From positions 273,596-337,595 of the forward strand of contig PLJC01000012.1 of the NCBI GenBank assembly GCA_003139545.1: a stretch of DNA of 64,000 bases. The letters are read 5' to 3'. The notes under the pieces are model-generated. The model had not been told where the DNA came from and did not search any database. It worked only from the letters and a program-made list of their open reading frames with translations. Below are positions 43,339 through 52,455 of this stretch, in pieces. Source of the DNA: Actinomycetota bacterium (GTDB lineage Bacteria; Actinomycetota; Thermoleophilia; Gaiellales; Gaiellaceae). Position numbers and translations under genes: made by a program. Each line of letters begins with the position of its first letter. The first letter of the stretch is position 1.

Positions 43339-43941
43339 ATGGACTTGCGCGACATCCTCAAGCGGCGCCGCATGGTGCGCCACTACACCGGCGAGGCGAT
43401 CCCGCGTGAGACGCTCGAACGGATCGTCGCCACCGTCCGCCGCGCGCCGAGCGCCGGCTTCAGCCAGGGACAGCGGCTGCTCGTCGTCGACGACCAGGGC
43501 CTGCTCGCCGATCTGGCGGCGCTTGCCGGTAACGACGATCCCGAAGTGGAGCCGTGGTTCCCGAGCGCGCCGGCGCACGTGCTCGTCCTGACGCGCGAGG
43601 CCGACTACCACGAGCGCTACCGAAGCGACGACAAGCTCCAGGAGGGCGAGGAGATCGAGTGGCCCGTCCCGTTCTGGTACGTCGACGCCGGCGCAACGCT
43701 CATGCTCGTGCTCCTCACCGCGGTCGACGAGGGTCTCTCGGCCGGCGTGTACGGGGTGCCCGTCGAGCAGGATCCCGCCTGGCGCGCATTGCTGAGCATC
43801 CCGGACGAGCTGCGCATCGTCGCCGGCGTCACCATCGGGCGCGGGGCGCCCGATCCGCTCTGGAGCAGGAAGACGAGCCGCGCGACGCAACGGCGCCGTG
43901 CGCTCGACGAGCTCGTCAAATGGAACACCTGGAGCTCGTAG
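43339..43941 (+). CDS. nitroreductase family protein
   Basis: 200 residues. [20 protein letters not shown] and [18 protein letters not shown] give the FMN-binding start, [20 protein letters not shown] the middle helix and [11 protein letters not shown] the end. FMN-dependent NAD(P)H oxidoreductase of unknown substrate. ATG 43339 is 7 nt after TACCGT (43326-43331), which overlaps the end of the VOC gene. Overlaps the next gene by 22 bases. Confidence 0.88.
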   Translation: MDLRDILKRRRMVRHYTGEAIPRETLERIVATVRRAPSAGFSQGQRLLVVDDQGLLADLAALAGNDDPEVEPWFPSAPAHVLVLTREADYHERYRSDDKLQEGEEIEWPVPFWYVDAGATLMLVLLTAVDEGLSAGVYGVPVEQDPAWRALLSIPDELRIVAGVTIGRGAPDPLWSRKTSRATQRRRALDELVKWNTWSS

Positions 43942-44474
43942 CGCGTCTCGCCGGGGCGCGGATCGGCGCCACGTTCAACCAGTACACCGCCTCGGAGCTG
44001 CGGCGCGAGCGGCTCGGCGGCTACCTGGCCGCCCGGGAGGGAGCGGAGACGATCCTCGTCGGCGAGGCGGCCGGCTACCGCGGCGCCCGGGTCAGCGGTC
44101 TCGCCTTCACGTCGGAGCGGCAATTGACCGGGTCAGGCCCGGCCGAGGCCTCCGCGACGATCGTCCACCGGGTACTGGCCGAGCTCGGCCTCGAGGATGC
44201 GGTGCTGCTCTGGAACGTCGTCCCGACCCATCCCGGCACGGCGAGCTCGAACCGCAGGCCGACGCGGGCGGAGGTGGCCGCTGCGAGGCCGTTCCTCGCC
44301 GAGCTCACCTGCGGCCGGCGGGTCGTCGCTGTCGGCCGGGTCGCCGCCGAGGCCCTGGATGCGCCGTACGTCCGGCATCCGAGCCACGGCGGCGCCCAGG
44401 CATTCGCCGAGGGATTGCGGGCGGCTTTCGCTACAATCCCGGCCCGGCGCGCTACCCGCGCCGCTTTTCTATGA
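43920..44474 (+). CDS. uracil-DNA glycosylase superfamily protein
   Basis: 184 residues. [20 protein letters not shown] corresponds to UDG motif 1 (GEAPG in families 4/5), [10 protein letters not shown] to the middle strand and [12 protein letters not shown] to motif 2 (HPS). Motif 1 has Ala where Pro is usual and lacks an iron-sulfur Cys set, so it is not a classical family 4 enzyme; substrate uncertain. Stop overlaps the rplM start (ATGA), and its 3' end carries the rplM promoter and leader hairpin. Confidence 0.82.
   Translation: MEHLELVARLAGARIGATFNQYTASELRRERLGGYLAAREGAETILVGEAAGYRGARVSGLAFTSERQLTGSGPAEASATIVHRVLAELGLEDAVLLWNVVPTHPGTASSNRRPTRAEVAAARPFLAELTCGRRVVAVGRVAAEALDAPYVRHPSHGGAQAFAEGLRAAFATIPARRATRAAFL
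44432..44468 (+). promoter_or_regulatory. rplM promoter and leader hairpin (possible attenuator)
   Basis: TACAAT (44432-44437) is a good -10. The predicted leader contains GGCGCG (44446-44451), a 5-base loop and CGCGCC (44457-44462), followed by GC and TTTT (44465-44468), only 2 bases before the rplM ATG. GC stem plus T-run looks like a small intrinsic terminator in the leader. No Shine-Dalgarno is visible. Confidence 0.5.
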
Positions 44475-44905
44475 GAACGTATTCAGCCAAGCCGGGAGAG
44501 ATCACGCGCGAGTGGTATCTCGTCGACGCCCAGGGCAAGACCCTGGGGCGGCTCGCCACGCAGATCGCCGACACGCTGCGCGGCAAGCGCAAGCCGCAGT
44601 TCACGCCGCACGTCGATACGGGCGACTTCGTCATCGTCGTGAACGCCGAGAAGATCGCGGTCACCGGCAACAAGCTCGACCAGAAGAAGTACTACCGCCA
44701 CTCCGGGTATCCGGGCGGCTTGAAGCAGCGGACGCTGCGCGAGCAGCTCGACCGGCGCCCGACGGAGGTGCTCCGCGTCGCCGTCCGGGGCATGCTTCCG
44801 AAGAACCGCCTGGCGCGGCAGCAGATCACGAAGCTGAAGATCTACGCAGGCCCGGAGCATCCGCACGGCCCGCAGAACCCGAAGCCTTTGGAATTGGAGA
44901 GCTAA
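44471..44905 (+). CDS. rplM: 50S ribosomal protein L13
   Basis: 144 residues, full length. [55 protein letters not shown] and [20 protein letters not shown] are L13 signatures. Early assembly protein of the large subunit. Directly followed by rpsI with no gap, the usual bacterial pair. Confidence 0.98.
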   Translation: MRTYSAKPGEITREWYLVDAQGKTLGRLATQIADTLRGKRKPQFTPHVDTGDFVIVVNAEKIAVTGNKLDQKKYYRHSGYPGGLKQRTLREQLDRRPTEVLRVAVRGMLPKNRLARQQITKLKIYAGPEHPHGPQNPKPLELES

Positions 44906-45301
44906 GTGAGTCAACTCGCTCAGTACCGCGGTACCGGCAAGCGCAAGACCTCGGTCGCACGCGTCATCCTCCGGCCCGGCGACGGCGCCACCTGGGTGAA
45001 CGGCCGGACGCTGGACGAGTACTTCCCGCGCTCCGTCTGGCGCTCGCTCGCGACCGCGCCGCTGCGCACCGCGGGCCTCGAGGGCCAGTACGACCTCCGC
45101 GTCCGCGTCCACGGCGGCGGCCTCACCGGCCAGGCCGGCGCGGTGCGGCACGGCGTCGCCCGGGCGCTCGTCGACCTGAATCCGGAGCTCCGCGTCCCGC
45201 TCAAGCGCGAGGGCTACCTCACGCGGGATGCCCGCCAGGTCGAGCGCAAGAAGGCCGGACTGCACAAGGCGCGCAAGGCGCCGCAGTTCTCGAAGCGCTA
45301 G
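44906..45301 (+). CDS. rpsI: 30S ribosomal protein S9
   Basis: 131 residues. [20 protein letters not shown] at the start, [20 protein letters not shown] and the basic C-terminal tail ending QFSKR that reaches the P-site tRNA. GTG 44906 has GGAGAG about 8 nt upstream. The stop codon is part of the terminator stem that follows. Confidence 0.98.
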   Translation: MSQLAQYRGTGKRKTSVARVILRPGDGATWVNGRTLDEYFPRSVWRSLATAPLRTAGLEGQYDLRVRVHGGGLTGQAGAVRHGVARALVDLNPELRVPLKREGYLTRDARQVERKKAGLHKARKAPQFSKR

Positions 45302-45318
45302 TTCACTAGCGGTTTCTT
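45296..45318 (+). terminator. intrinsic terminator of rplM-rpsI
   Basis: CGCTAG (45296-45301), loop TTCA, CTAGCG (45306-45311), then GTTTCTT. The rpsI stop TAG is inside the left arm. One of the few classical terminators in the window. Confidence 0.75.
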
Positions 45319-45373
45319 CCGGCCGCCCGGCGGACATCCGACGCTGCACATGAGGTCGCTAGAGTCACCCGCC

Positions 45374-46639
45374 GTGGCGCGGGAGCTTTTCGGTACCGAC
45401 GGTGTCCGCGGCATCGTGGGCGAGTTCGTGACCGCCGATCTCGTCGAGCGTCTCGGCAAGGCGTCGGCGCTCTGGTCGGGTGGCGGCCGCGTGTTCGTCG
45501 GCCGCGACACACGCGCCTCGGGCGAAGAGCTCGCGGATGCGTTCGCGCGCGGCGTCGAATCTGCCGGCGGCGTCGCGGTGGTCGGGGGCGTCGTGCCGAC
45601 ACCGGCCGTTGCGCTGCTGCGACTCGACCTCGGCGTTGTCATCTCGGCCTCGCACAATCCGCCCGAGTACAACGGCGTGAAGTTCTTCGACCGCGAAGGG
45701 CGCAAGCTCACGGACGACGCCGAGGAAGAGATCGAAGCGCTCCTGGACGCCGATGCACCCGGTGGTGGCGAGATCGATCGCGTCGGCTTCGCGGCTGACA
45801 GTTACCTCGAGCACGTGCTCGAGCGCTTCGGCTCCGATCTCTCGGGTCTGCGCATCGCGGTCGACTGCGCCAACGGCGCGTATGCCGGCATCGCGCCACA
45901 GGCATTCGAACGGCTCGGGGCGGACGTGACTGCGATCGGCAACGCGCCGGACGGCAACAACATCAACGTCGGCTGCGGCGCGACCGACCTTCGGAGCTTG
46001 CAGCAACTTGTTACCAGCGGCGACTTCGACCTCGGTGTCGCCTTCGACGGCGACGGCGACCGCATGCTCGCGGTCGACGGCGGCGGCTCAGTCGTGGACG
46101 GGGATCAGATCGTCGCCGTGCTCGCGTTGCACCTCGGCGTCGACCTCGTCGCGGTGACGACGATGGCGAACCTCGGTTTCCACCGTCTGATGGAAGAGCA
46201 CGGCGTGCGCGTCGTCACGACCGACGTCGGCGACCGCTATGTACTCGAGGCGCTCCACCGCGAGGGAGGCCTGCTCGGCGGCGAGCAATCGGGACACATC
46301 ATCTTCCTGCGCGACCACGTCACCGGCGACGGCCTCGCCGCTGCGCTTCTCCTCTGCGATGCGGTGCGTGGGACGACCCTCGCAGAGGCGGCCGGAGCGA
46401 TGACGCGCTACCCGCAGGCGAAGCAGAACCTACCCCGGTCGGAGCGCGAGCCGCTTCCGCAGTCCCTGCTCGACGCCGTGGAGCGCCTGAACGCGGAGCT
46501 GAACGGCGACGGCCGTGTGCTCGTGCGGCCTTCGGGCACGGAGCCCGTCGTTCGTGTGCTCGCGGAGGCCCCCACGGAGCAGGAGTCGGAAGCCCTCTGT
46601 GGTAGGGTTGTCGAGCTCGTTCGAGAAGAGCTCGGCTGA
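45374..46639 (+). CDS. glmM: phosphoglucosamine mutase
   Basis: 421 residues. Converts glucosamine-6-P to glucosamine-1-P for peptidoglycan. ELFGTDGVRGIVGEF at the start, active-site loop VVISASHNPPEYNGVKFF (phospho-Ser), metal loop AFDGDGDRMLAVD, sugar loop GGEQSGHI and phosphate loop RPSGTEPVVRV. GTG 45374 is chosen over the upstream ATG 45350: TAGAGT (45360-45365) ends 8 nt before it and homologues start close to FGTDGVRG. glmS follows. Confidence 0.96.
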   Translation: MARELFGTDGVRGIVGEFVTADLVERLGKASALWSGGGRVFVGRDTRASGEELADAFARGVESAGGVAVVGGVVPTPAVALLRLDLGVVISASHNPPEYNGVKFFDREGRKLTDDAEEEIEALLDADAPGGGEIDRVGFAADSYLEHVLERFGSDLSGLRIAVDCANGAYAGIAPQAFERLGADVTAIGNAPDGNNINVGCGATDLRSLQQLVTSGDFDLGVAFDGDGDRMLAVDGGGSVVDGDQIVAVLALHLGVDLVAVTTMANLGFHRLMEEHGVRVVTTDVGDRYVLEALHREGGLLGGEQSGHIIFLRDHVTGDGLAAALLLCDAVRGTTLAEAAGAMTRYPQAKQNLPRSEREPLPQSLLDAVERLNAELNGDGRVLVRPSGTEPVVRVLAEAPTEQESEALCGRVVELVREELG

Positions 46640-46698
46640 CCGTTCCGCGCCGTTGCGGACCGGTCTGACAGCCGGGCTCGTTGCATTTCTGAGGCGAT

Positions 46699-48534
46699 AT
46701 GTGCGGGATCATCGGATACGTCGGGGAACGTGAGGCGAAGCCGCTCCTGCTCCAGGGGCTGCAGCGTCTCGAATACCGCGGGTATGACTCCGCGGGCATC
46801 GCGCTGCGCGAAGACGAGGGGCTCGACTACGTGCGCGCGGTCGGCAATCTCCAGAACCTCGTCGAAGCGGTCGGGCCGAACGGCTCCAAGTCGCGGCAGG
46901 GCCTCGGCCACACGCGCTGGGCGACCCACGGCGGCGTCACCGAGCGGAATTGCCATCCGCTCGTCGGCTGCGACGCGTCGAAGCTCGCGATCGTGCTCAA
47001 CGGCATCGTCGAGAACTACCGCGAGCTCAAGGAACAGCTCGAGGCGGAGGGGCACACGTTCACGTCCGAGACCGACGCCGAAGTGGTCGTGCACCTGCTC
47101 GAGCGCGAATACGACGGCGACCTGACGGCGGCGCTCGAGCGCGTCTTCCCGCAGCTCGAAGGCCACTTCTCCATCGTCGCCATCCACCACGACCATCCCA
47201 ACCTGCTCGCCGGTGTCAGACACCAGACGCCGCTCGTCGTCGGCGTCGGCGAGGGTGAGATGTTCATCGCGTCGTCGGTGGCGGCGTTCCTCAGCGAGAC
47301 GCGCCGTGCGTACTTCCCGGTCGACGGCGAGATCATCGAGATCACGCCCGCCGGCGCGCGCTTCATCGTCGGCGGCGCCGAGGTCGAGCGGGAGCCTGAG
47401 GAGATCCAGTGGGACCAGGAGGTCGCCGAGAAGGGCGGCTTCGAGACGTTCATGCTGAAGGAGATCTACGAGCAGCCCGAGGCGGTGGCGGAGACGATCG
47501 GTGACCGCGTCCGCGGCCACAACCTCATCCTCGAGGCGCTCGCGATGACCGAGCTCGAGGTCCAGAACCTCCGCCGCGTCGTCATCGTCGCATGCGGAAC
47601 CGCGTACCACGCCGCCGTCGTCGGGCGCTACGTGATCGAGGAGTGGGCGCGCGTCCCGGTCGAGCCCGACATCGCGAGCGAGTGGATCTACCGGAACCCG
47701 GTGCTGTCGAAGGACACGCTCGTCATTGGCATCTCGCAGTCGGGTGAGACGCGCGACACCGTGAACGCCGTCAAGCTCGCGCGCGAGCTCGGCGCGCGCA
47801 CGCTCGCGATCACGAACCAGATGGGGACGCAGATCACGCGCGAGGCCGAGGCAACCATGTACACGCGTTGCGGGCTCGAGGTCGGCGTCGCCGCGTCGAA
47901 GACGTTCACCGCGCAGGCGGCGTTGCTCTGCCTGATCGCGCTGAAGCTGGCGCAGATTCGCAAGACGCTGCCGCCGGATGAGATCGACTTCATCCTCGAC
48001 CGCCTGCACGAGCTGCCGGAGAAGATCCAGACGTTCCTCGACGACGTCGACGCCGGCCGCCACCGGATCGAGGAGATCGCGCAGCGCTTCTACGAGAAGC
48101 CGTTCTTCCTCTACCTCGGCCGCCACATCGGGCTCCCCGTCGCCCTCGAGGGCGCGCTCAAGCTGAAGGAGATCTCGTACATCCCGACCGATGCTTACTC
48201 GGCGGGCGAGATGAAGCACGGCCCGATCGCGCTGCTCGAGGAGGGAACGCCGGTCGTCGTCGTCGCGACGAACATCCACGTCTACGACAAGATCGTCTCC
48301 AACATCCAGGAGACGCGCGCGCGCGGCGCGCACGTGATCGCGATCGCGACCGAGGGCAACGAGGACATCCAGCACCACGCCGACGACGTCATCTTCGTCC
48401 CGCGCACGCCTGCGTTCCTGCAGGCGGTGCTCGCGGTCATCCCGCTCCAGCTGCTCGCGTATCGCATCGCCCGGCTCCGCGGCCTGAATGTCGACCAGCC
48501 GCGGAACCTCGCGAAGACCGTCACCGTCGAGTAA
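46699..48534 (+). CDS. glmS: glutamine-fructose-6-phosphate aminotransferase
   Basis: 611 residues. First step of UDP-GlcNAc synthesis. Catalytic Cys2 in MCGIIGYVGEREAKPLLLQG, GATase motifs EYRGYDSAGIAL and GHTRWATHGGVTERNCHP, two SIS isomerase domains (GISQSGETRDTVNAVKLARE; GRHIGLPVALEGALKLKEIS) and the C-terminal NLAKTVTVE. GAGG lies 6 nt upstream of the ATG; a TAGGGT at 46603-46608 is a possible -10 giving an 80-odd-base leader, in which I see no glmS ribozyme. The stop abuts arfB on the other strand. Confidence 0.98.
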   Translation: MCGIIGYVGEREAKPLLLQGLQRLEYRGYDSAGIALREDEGLDYVRAVGNLQNLVEAVGPNGSKSRQGLGHTRWATHGGVTERNCHPLVGCDASKLAIVLNGIVENYRELKEQLEAEGHTFTSETDAEVVVHLLEREYDGDLTAALERVFPQLEGHFSIVAIHHDHPNLLAGVRHQTPLVVGVGEGEMFIASSVAAFLSETRRAYFPVDGEIIEITPAGARFIVGGAEVEREPEEIQWDQEVAEKGGFETFMLKEIYEQPEAVAETIGDRVRGHNLILEALAMTELEVQNLRRVVIVACGTAYHAAVVGRYVIEEWARVPVEPDIASEWIYRNPVLSKDTLVIGISQSGETRDTVNAVKLARELGARTLAITNQMGTQITREAEATMYTRCGLEVGVAASKTFTAQAALLCLIALKLAQIRKTLPPDEIDFILDRLHELPEKIQTFLDDVDAGRHRIEEIAQRFYEKPFFLYLGRHIGLPVALEGALKLKEISYIPTDAYSAGEMKHGPIALLEEGTPVVVVATNIHVYDKIVSNIQETRARGAHVIAIATEGNEDIQHHADDVIFVPRTPAFLQAVLAVIPLQLLAYRIARLRGLNVDQPRNLAKTVTVE

Positions 48535-48945
48535 TCAGTCCAGCGGCGGTTTCCGCAGGCGTTTGACCTGCGCGCGCCTCTGCTTCGTCTCGAGCCGGCG
48601 CTTGCGCGACGCCGCCGTCGGCTTCGTCGCAACCCGGCGCCGCTCGACGTGCAGCGCGGTACGCAGCGCCGCGACGAGGCGCTCGACGGCGAGCTCGCGG
48701 TTGCGCAGCTGGCTGCGCTCGTCCTGTGCGATAGCGCGCAGCACGGGTCCCGCCTTCGCGACGACACGCCGTTTCTGCACGGCCGACAACGCCTCCGAGG
48801 CCTCGACGTCGAAGACCGCTTCGACGCGGGTCTCGGACTTCTGCGCGTGCTGACCGCCCGGCCCGCTCGATCGTGACGTCCGCAACACGATCTCGCGCAG
48901 CGGCAGAACGACCGAGCGGGTGACGCGAATAGACTCGCCGTCCAT
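48535..48945 (-). CDS. arfB: alternative ribosome-rescue factor / peptidyl-tRNA hydrolase ArfB
   Basis: 136 residues. The class I release factor-like domain has RSSGPGGQHAQKSETRVEAV, with GGQ at residues 30-32, and the C-terminal tail is very basic (KRRLETKQRRAQVKRLRKPP), as needed to enter the empty mRNA channel. Rescues ribosomes stalled on truncated mRNA. ATG 48945 shares the sequence CCATGG with the start of the divergent HAD gene; GAGAAT (48953-48958, minus) is a -10 candidate 7 nt upstream. Confidence 0.93.
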   Translation of the reverse strand: MDGESIRVTRSVVLPLREIVLRTSRSSGPGGQHAQKSETRVEAVFDVEASEALSAVQKRRVVAKAGPVLRAIAQDERSQLRNRELAVERLVAALRTALHVERRRVATKPTAASRKRRLETKQRRAQVKRLRKPPLD

Positions 48946-49720
48946 GGCCGCGATTCTCCTTGACGTGGACGGTGTGCTGCACGTTTCCGGTCAGCCCATC
49001 CCCGGGGCAGCCACTGCCGTCCACCGGTTGCGTGACAACGGCCACCGGCTCCGGTTCGTGACGAACACGACGACGCGCTCTCGGGCACGGCTTGCCGAGG
49101 AGCTGCGGACGGCCGGGATCGAGGTCGACGACGCCGAGGTCCAGACCACCGCCGACGCGGCCGTCACCGCGCTTCGCGGCCGCCGGGTGTTCGCACTCGT
49201 CATGCAGGGCCTCGTCGGCGACCTCGAGGGAATCGAGCTCGTCGGCGACAGCGCAGACGCCGTGCTCATCGGCGGCGCCGACGAGACGCCCGAGACGAAC
49301 CTGGTGTTCTCGTACATGAACCTCGCGCGCGCGTTCGCGGAGCTGGAGCTCGGCGCCTCGCTCTACTGCCTGCACCGGAACCGCTGGTGGCAGACCGCCC
49401 GCGGGCCACTGCTCGACGCCGGGGCATTCGTCGCCGGGCTCGAGTACGCGGCCGACGTCGAGGCGACCGTCATCGGCAAGCCGAGCGTCTCGTACTTCAC
49501 CGCGGCGCTCGAGGCGCTCGACGCCGATCCCGAGCTCACCTGGATGGTCGGCGACGATCTCGAGAGCGACATCGCCGGCGCGCAGGCCATGAACATGCAC
49601 ACCGTGCTCGTGCGCACCGGGAAGTTCCGCCCGGACGCCGTCGAGGCGTCGCGCGTGCGGCCGGACGGCATCGTGTCCTCGATCGGCCAGCTGCCCGACT
49701 GGCTGGAGGAGCACCTCTGA
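48944..49720 (+). CDS. HAD-IIA family hydrolase (NagD/LHPP-like)
   Basis: 258 residues. HAD motif I ILLDVDGVLHVSGQPI (nucleophile Asp), motif II FVTNTTTRS, the IIA cap domain, motif III VIGKPSVSYFTAAL and motif IV WMVGDDLESDIAGAQAMNMH. Phosphatase for a small phosphorylated metabolite or phospho-amino acid. ATG 48944 is 8 nt after TAGACT (48930-48935). Leads the acpS-nnr-alr operon. Confidence 0.92.
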   Translation: MAAILLDVDGVLHVSGQPIPGAATAVHRLRDNGHRLRFVTNTTTRSRARLAEELRTAGIEVDDAEVQTTADAAVTALRGRRVFALVMQGLVGDLEGIELVGDSADAVLIGGADETPETNLVFSYMNLARAFAELELGASLYCLHRNRWWQTARGPLLDAGAFVAGLEYAADVEATVIGKPSVSYFTAALEALDADPELTWMVGDDLESDIAGAQAMNMHTVLVRTGKFRPDAVEASRVRPDGIVSSIGQLPDWLEEHL

Positions 49721-50088
49721 GCGTTCGGGTGGGCACCGACCTGATCGAGATCGAGCGCGTGCGGCGCGCGCTCGACCGGTACGAGCGGTTCCGCGAGCGG
49801 TGCTTCACGGCCGCTGAGCAGGCGTATTGCGATTCGAGGCCGAATCCCGCCCAGAGTTACGCGGGCAGGTTTGCGGGCAAGGAGGCGGTCGGGAAGGCGC
49901 TTGGCTTCGGCGTCGCGCGTGCGTTCGCGTGGAAGGAGATCGAGATCGTCGGCCGGCCGAAGCCGTCGGTGCAGCTGTCGGGGCGCGTCGCCGAATGGGC
50001 GGAGCACGTCGGCGCCGGCGCGATCGACCTCTCCATGACGCACTCCCGCGAGCTCGCCCAGGCGGTGGCGGTCGTCAACCATGAGTGA
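49717..50088 (+). CDS. acpS: holo-[acyl-carrier-protein] synthase, apparent CTG start
   Basis: 123 residues. Transfers 4'-phosphopantetheine from CoA to ACP. VRVGTDLIEIERVRRALDRY (Mg-binding Asp), AGRFAGKEAVGKALGFGV (catalytic E/K) and IDLSMTHSRELAQAVAV are family motifs. I place the start at CTG 49717: AGGAG (49707-49711) is 5 nt upstream, CTGA would overlap the HAD stop like other pairs here, and the first beta strand (SVRVGTD) is kept. GTG 49729 would remove that strand and is 17 nt from the Shine-Dalgarno. Confidence 0.9.
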   Translation: MSVRVGTDLIEIERVRRALDRYERFRERCFTAAEQAYCDSRPNPAQSYAGRFAGKEAVGKALGFGVARAFAWKEIEIVGRPKPSVQLSGRVAEWAEHVGAGAIDLSMTHSRELAQAVAVVNHE

Positions 50089-51436
50089 GTTCGAGGCGCT
50101 GTACACCGCTGCGGAGATGCGAACCGCCGAGGAGCGATACGCCGGCACCGTCGAGGAGCTGATGGAACGCGCCGGGAACGCGGCCGCGCGTGTCGGGCTG
50201 GAGCTGTACCCGCGCGCGCAGCGCTGGACAGTTGTGTGCGGTGGCGGAGCGAACGGCGGCGACGGGCGCATCGCAGCGCGCGAGCTGGAGCGCGCCGGCA
50301 AGGACGCGCGCGTCGTCGACGCGAAGGCGGGGGAGTCGGACCTCGGCGACCCGGACGTGATCGTCGACGCGCTCTTCGGCACCGGCTTCGCGGGCGAGCC
50401 GCGTCCCGACGCCGCGGCGCTGATCGAGCGCATCAACGCGTCCGCAGCACGCGTGCTCGCGATCGACCTTCCCTCGGGTGTCGACTCGTCGACGGGCGAG
50501 GTTGCGGGTGCGGCCGTCCGCGCCGACGCCACCGTCACCTTCCACGGGCGCAAGGTCGGCCTCGTGGTCGCGCCCGGTCGCTTCCACGCAGGCGCCGTCC
50601 ACGTTGCCGACATCGGGCTCGACGCGCTCGACACCGAGCACCGGCTGGTCGGCGCCGGGATCCTCCGCTCGGTCCCTCGCCGGCGCGATGCTGACAACAA
50701 GTACACCGCGGGCCACGTGCTCGTCGTCGGCGGATCGCCGGGTCTCACGGGCGCGCCGTCCCTGACCGCGATGGCGGCGCTGCGCGCAGACGCGGGCTAC
50801 GTCACGCTGGCAGCCCCCGAGGAGACGCTGCCCGTCTTCGAACAGCGCCTACTCGAAGTGGTGAAACGTCCTCTGCCCGACGATCTGACCGAGCTGGCGG
50901 CGAAGGCGTCCGCGCTCGCGATCGGGCCGGGGCTCGGCCGCAGCGATTCCGTGCACGCGCTCGTGCGCCGCACGCTCGCCGAGCTCGCGTTGCCGGCGGT
51001 CGTCGACGCAGACGCCCTGTTCGGGCTCGAGCCAGGGGACTGGCCCGCGCCGCGCGTCCTGACGCCGCACGAGGGCGAGCTCGCGCGGCTCCTCGGTCGC
51101 GACTCGAAAGAGATCGCCGCGCACCGCCTCGCCTCCGTCCAGGAGGCGGCGGAACGCTTCCGCTGCGTCGTGCTGCTCAAGGGGGCGGACACGCTCGTCG
51201 CCGCGCCCGACCGCGGCCTGCTCGTCGCCGCGCTCGGGCTCCCGTCGCTCGCGACCGCAGGCACCGGCGACGTCCTGACCGGCATCGTGGCGGCGTTCCT
51301 CGCCAAGGGCATGGACGCCCAGCTCGCCGCCGCCGCGGCGGCCGTCGCGCAGCAGCGCGCGTCGGTGGAGGCGCCGCAACGCGCCGGGCTCATCGCGAGC
51401 GACCTGATCGAAGCGCTGCCGCGCGCGCTGAAGTAA
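50081..51436 (+). CDS. nnr: bifunctional NAD(P)H-hydrate epimerase / ADP-dependent dehydratase
   Basis: 451 residues. N-terminal YjeF epimerase (1-205): ELMERAGNAAARVG, VVCGGGANGGDGRIAARELE, LAIDLPSGVDSSTGEV. C-terminal ribokinase-like dehydratase (215-450): YTAGHVLVVGGSPGLTGAPS, AIGPGLGRSD, TPHEGELARLLGRD and ATAGTGDVLTGIVAAFLAKG (catalytic Asp). Repairs damaged NAD(P)H. ATG overlaps acpS by 8 bases. Confidence 0.96.
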   Translation: MSEFEALYTAAEMRTAEERYAGTVEELMERAGNAAARVGLELYPRAQRWTVVCGGGANGGDGRIAARELERAGKDARVVDAKAGESDLGDPDVIVDALFGTGFAGEPRPDAAALIERINASAARVLAIDLPSGVDSSTGEVAGAAVRADATVTFHGRKVGLVVAPGRFHAGAVHVADIGLDALDTEHRLVGAGILRSVPRRRDADNKYTAGHVLVVGGSPGLTGAPSLTAMAALRADAGYVTLAAPEETLPVFEQRLLEVVKRPLPDDLTELAAKASALAIGPGLGRSDSVHALVRRTLAELALPAVVDADALFGLEPGDWPAPRVLTPHEGELARLLGRDSKEIAAHRLASVQEAAERFRCVVLLKGADTLVAAPDRGLLVAALGLPSLATAGTGDVLTGIVAAFLAKGMDAQLAAAAAAVAQQRASVEAPQRAGLIASDLIEALPRALK

Positions 51437-52455
51437 TGCATCGCTCGGAGATCACCGTCGACCTGGGTGCCGTGCGGCGCAACGTCCGCGTTCTGCTCGA
51501 CGCGCTGCGCGGCGCGCAGCTCTGGGCGGTCGTGAAGGCGAACGCGTATGCCCACGGCGCGACCGACATCGCGGGCGCGGCGCTCGGCGCCGGCGCGTCG
51601 GCGCTCTGCGTCGCCACTGTTCCCGAGGCGCTTGCACTTCGCCGCGATTTTCCGGCGGCGCGCATCATCGTTATGGGACCGGCGCTGAACCGCGAGGTCG
51701 GTCAGGCGCGCGACGCGCACCTCGAGCTCGTCGTCTCCTCGGATGACGTTCCGCCCGGCGTCCGCGTGCACGTGAAGCTCGATACCGGCATGGGGCGGTG
51801 GGGCGTCTCGGAGCTCCTGTCGCCGCCGCTCGAGGTCGTGGGCTTGATGAGCCACCTCGCCACCGCCGACACCGATGCGGCGTACGCGGAGTGGCAGATC
51901 GAGCGCTTCCGCGCCGCGACCGCTCCGTATACGTATCTCGAGCGGCACATCGCGAACAGCGCGGGCGCGCTCCGCTATCCGTCTGCCGCGTTCGATGCCG
52001 CGCGGTGCGGCATCGCCGTGCTCGGCCTCTCTCCCTTCGGCACCGACCCGGCGGAAGACGGGCTCCAGCCCGTGCTCGGCTGGACGAGCCACGTTGCGCT
52101 GTGCAGGCTCCTGCGGCCGGGGCAGAGCACGGGGTACGGCCGGCGTTTCGTCGCCGAGCAGGACACGTGGATCGGGATCGTCCCCGTCGGGTATGCGGAC
52201 GGCTTCCGTCGCGACCTGACGGGAACGACCGTCCGGGTCGGCGGGACACCCCGGCGGGTGGTGGGAACCGTGTCGATGGATGCGTTCGCGGTCGAGCTCG
52301 ACGGCGAGGTCCCGATCGGCACGCCGGTCGTGCTCATCGGCCACGGCGTCCTCGCCGAGGAGCACGCGCGCGTGGCTGGCACCATTCCCCACGATCTCGT
52401 CTGCGGGATCAACAGCAATCCTCTCCGAGCTCGCCGCACCGTCGTCGATGCCTGA
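51436..52455 (+). CDS. alr: alanine racemase
   Basis: 339 residues, a little short for the family (360-380). PLP lysine in WAVVKANAYAHGATDIAGAA, VKLDTGMGRWG, HIANSAGALRYP, RCGIAVLGLSP, catalytic Tyr in GQSTGYGRRFVAEQ and GTVSMDAFAVEL. Makes D-alanine for the cell wall. ATG overlaps the nnr stop (TAATG). The missing residues are mostly inside loops of the barrel half. Confidence 0.95.
   Translation: MHRSEITVDLGAVRRNVRVLLDALRGAQLWAVVKANAYAHGATDIAGAALGAGASALCVATVPEALALRRDFPAARIIVMGPALNREVGQARDAHLELVVSSDDVPPGVRVHVKLDTGMGRWGVSELLSPPLEVVGLMSHLATADTDAAYAEWQIERFRAATAPYTYLERHIANSAGALRYPSAAFDAARCGIAVLGLSPFGTDPAEDGLQPVLGWTSHVALCRLLRPGQSTGYGRRFVAEQDTWIGIVPVGYADGFRRDLTGTTVRVGGTPRRVVGTVSMDAFAVELDGEVPIGTPVVLIGHGVLAEEHARVAGTIPHDLVCGINSNPLRARRTVVDA

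Noticed and set aside
46608..46698. glmS ribozyme or riboswitch in the glmS leader
   Set aside because: The 59-base gap before glmS and the possible 84-base leader lack the size and the core structure of the glmS ribozyme. GC-rich short repeats there are weak.
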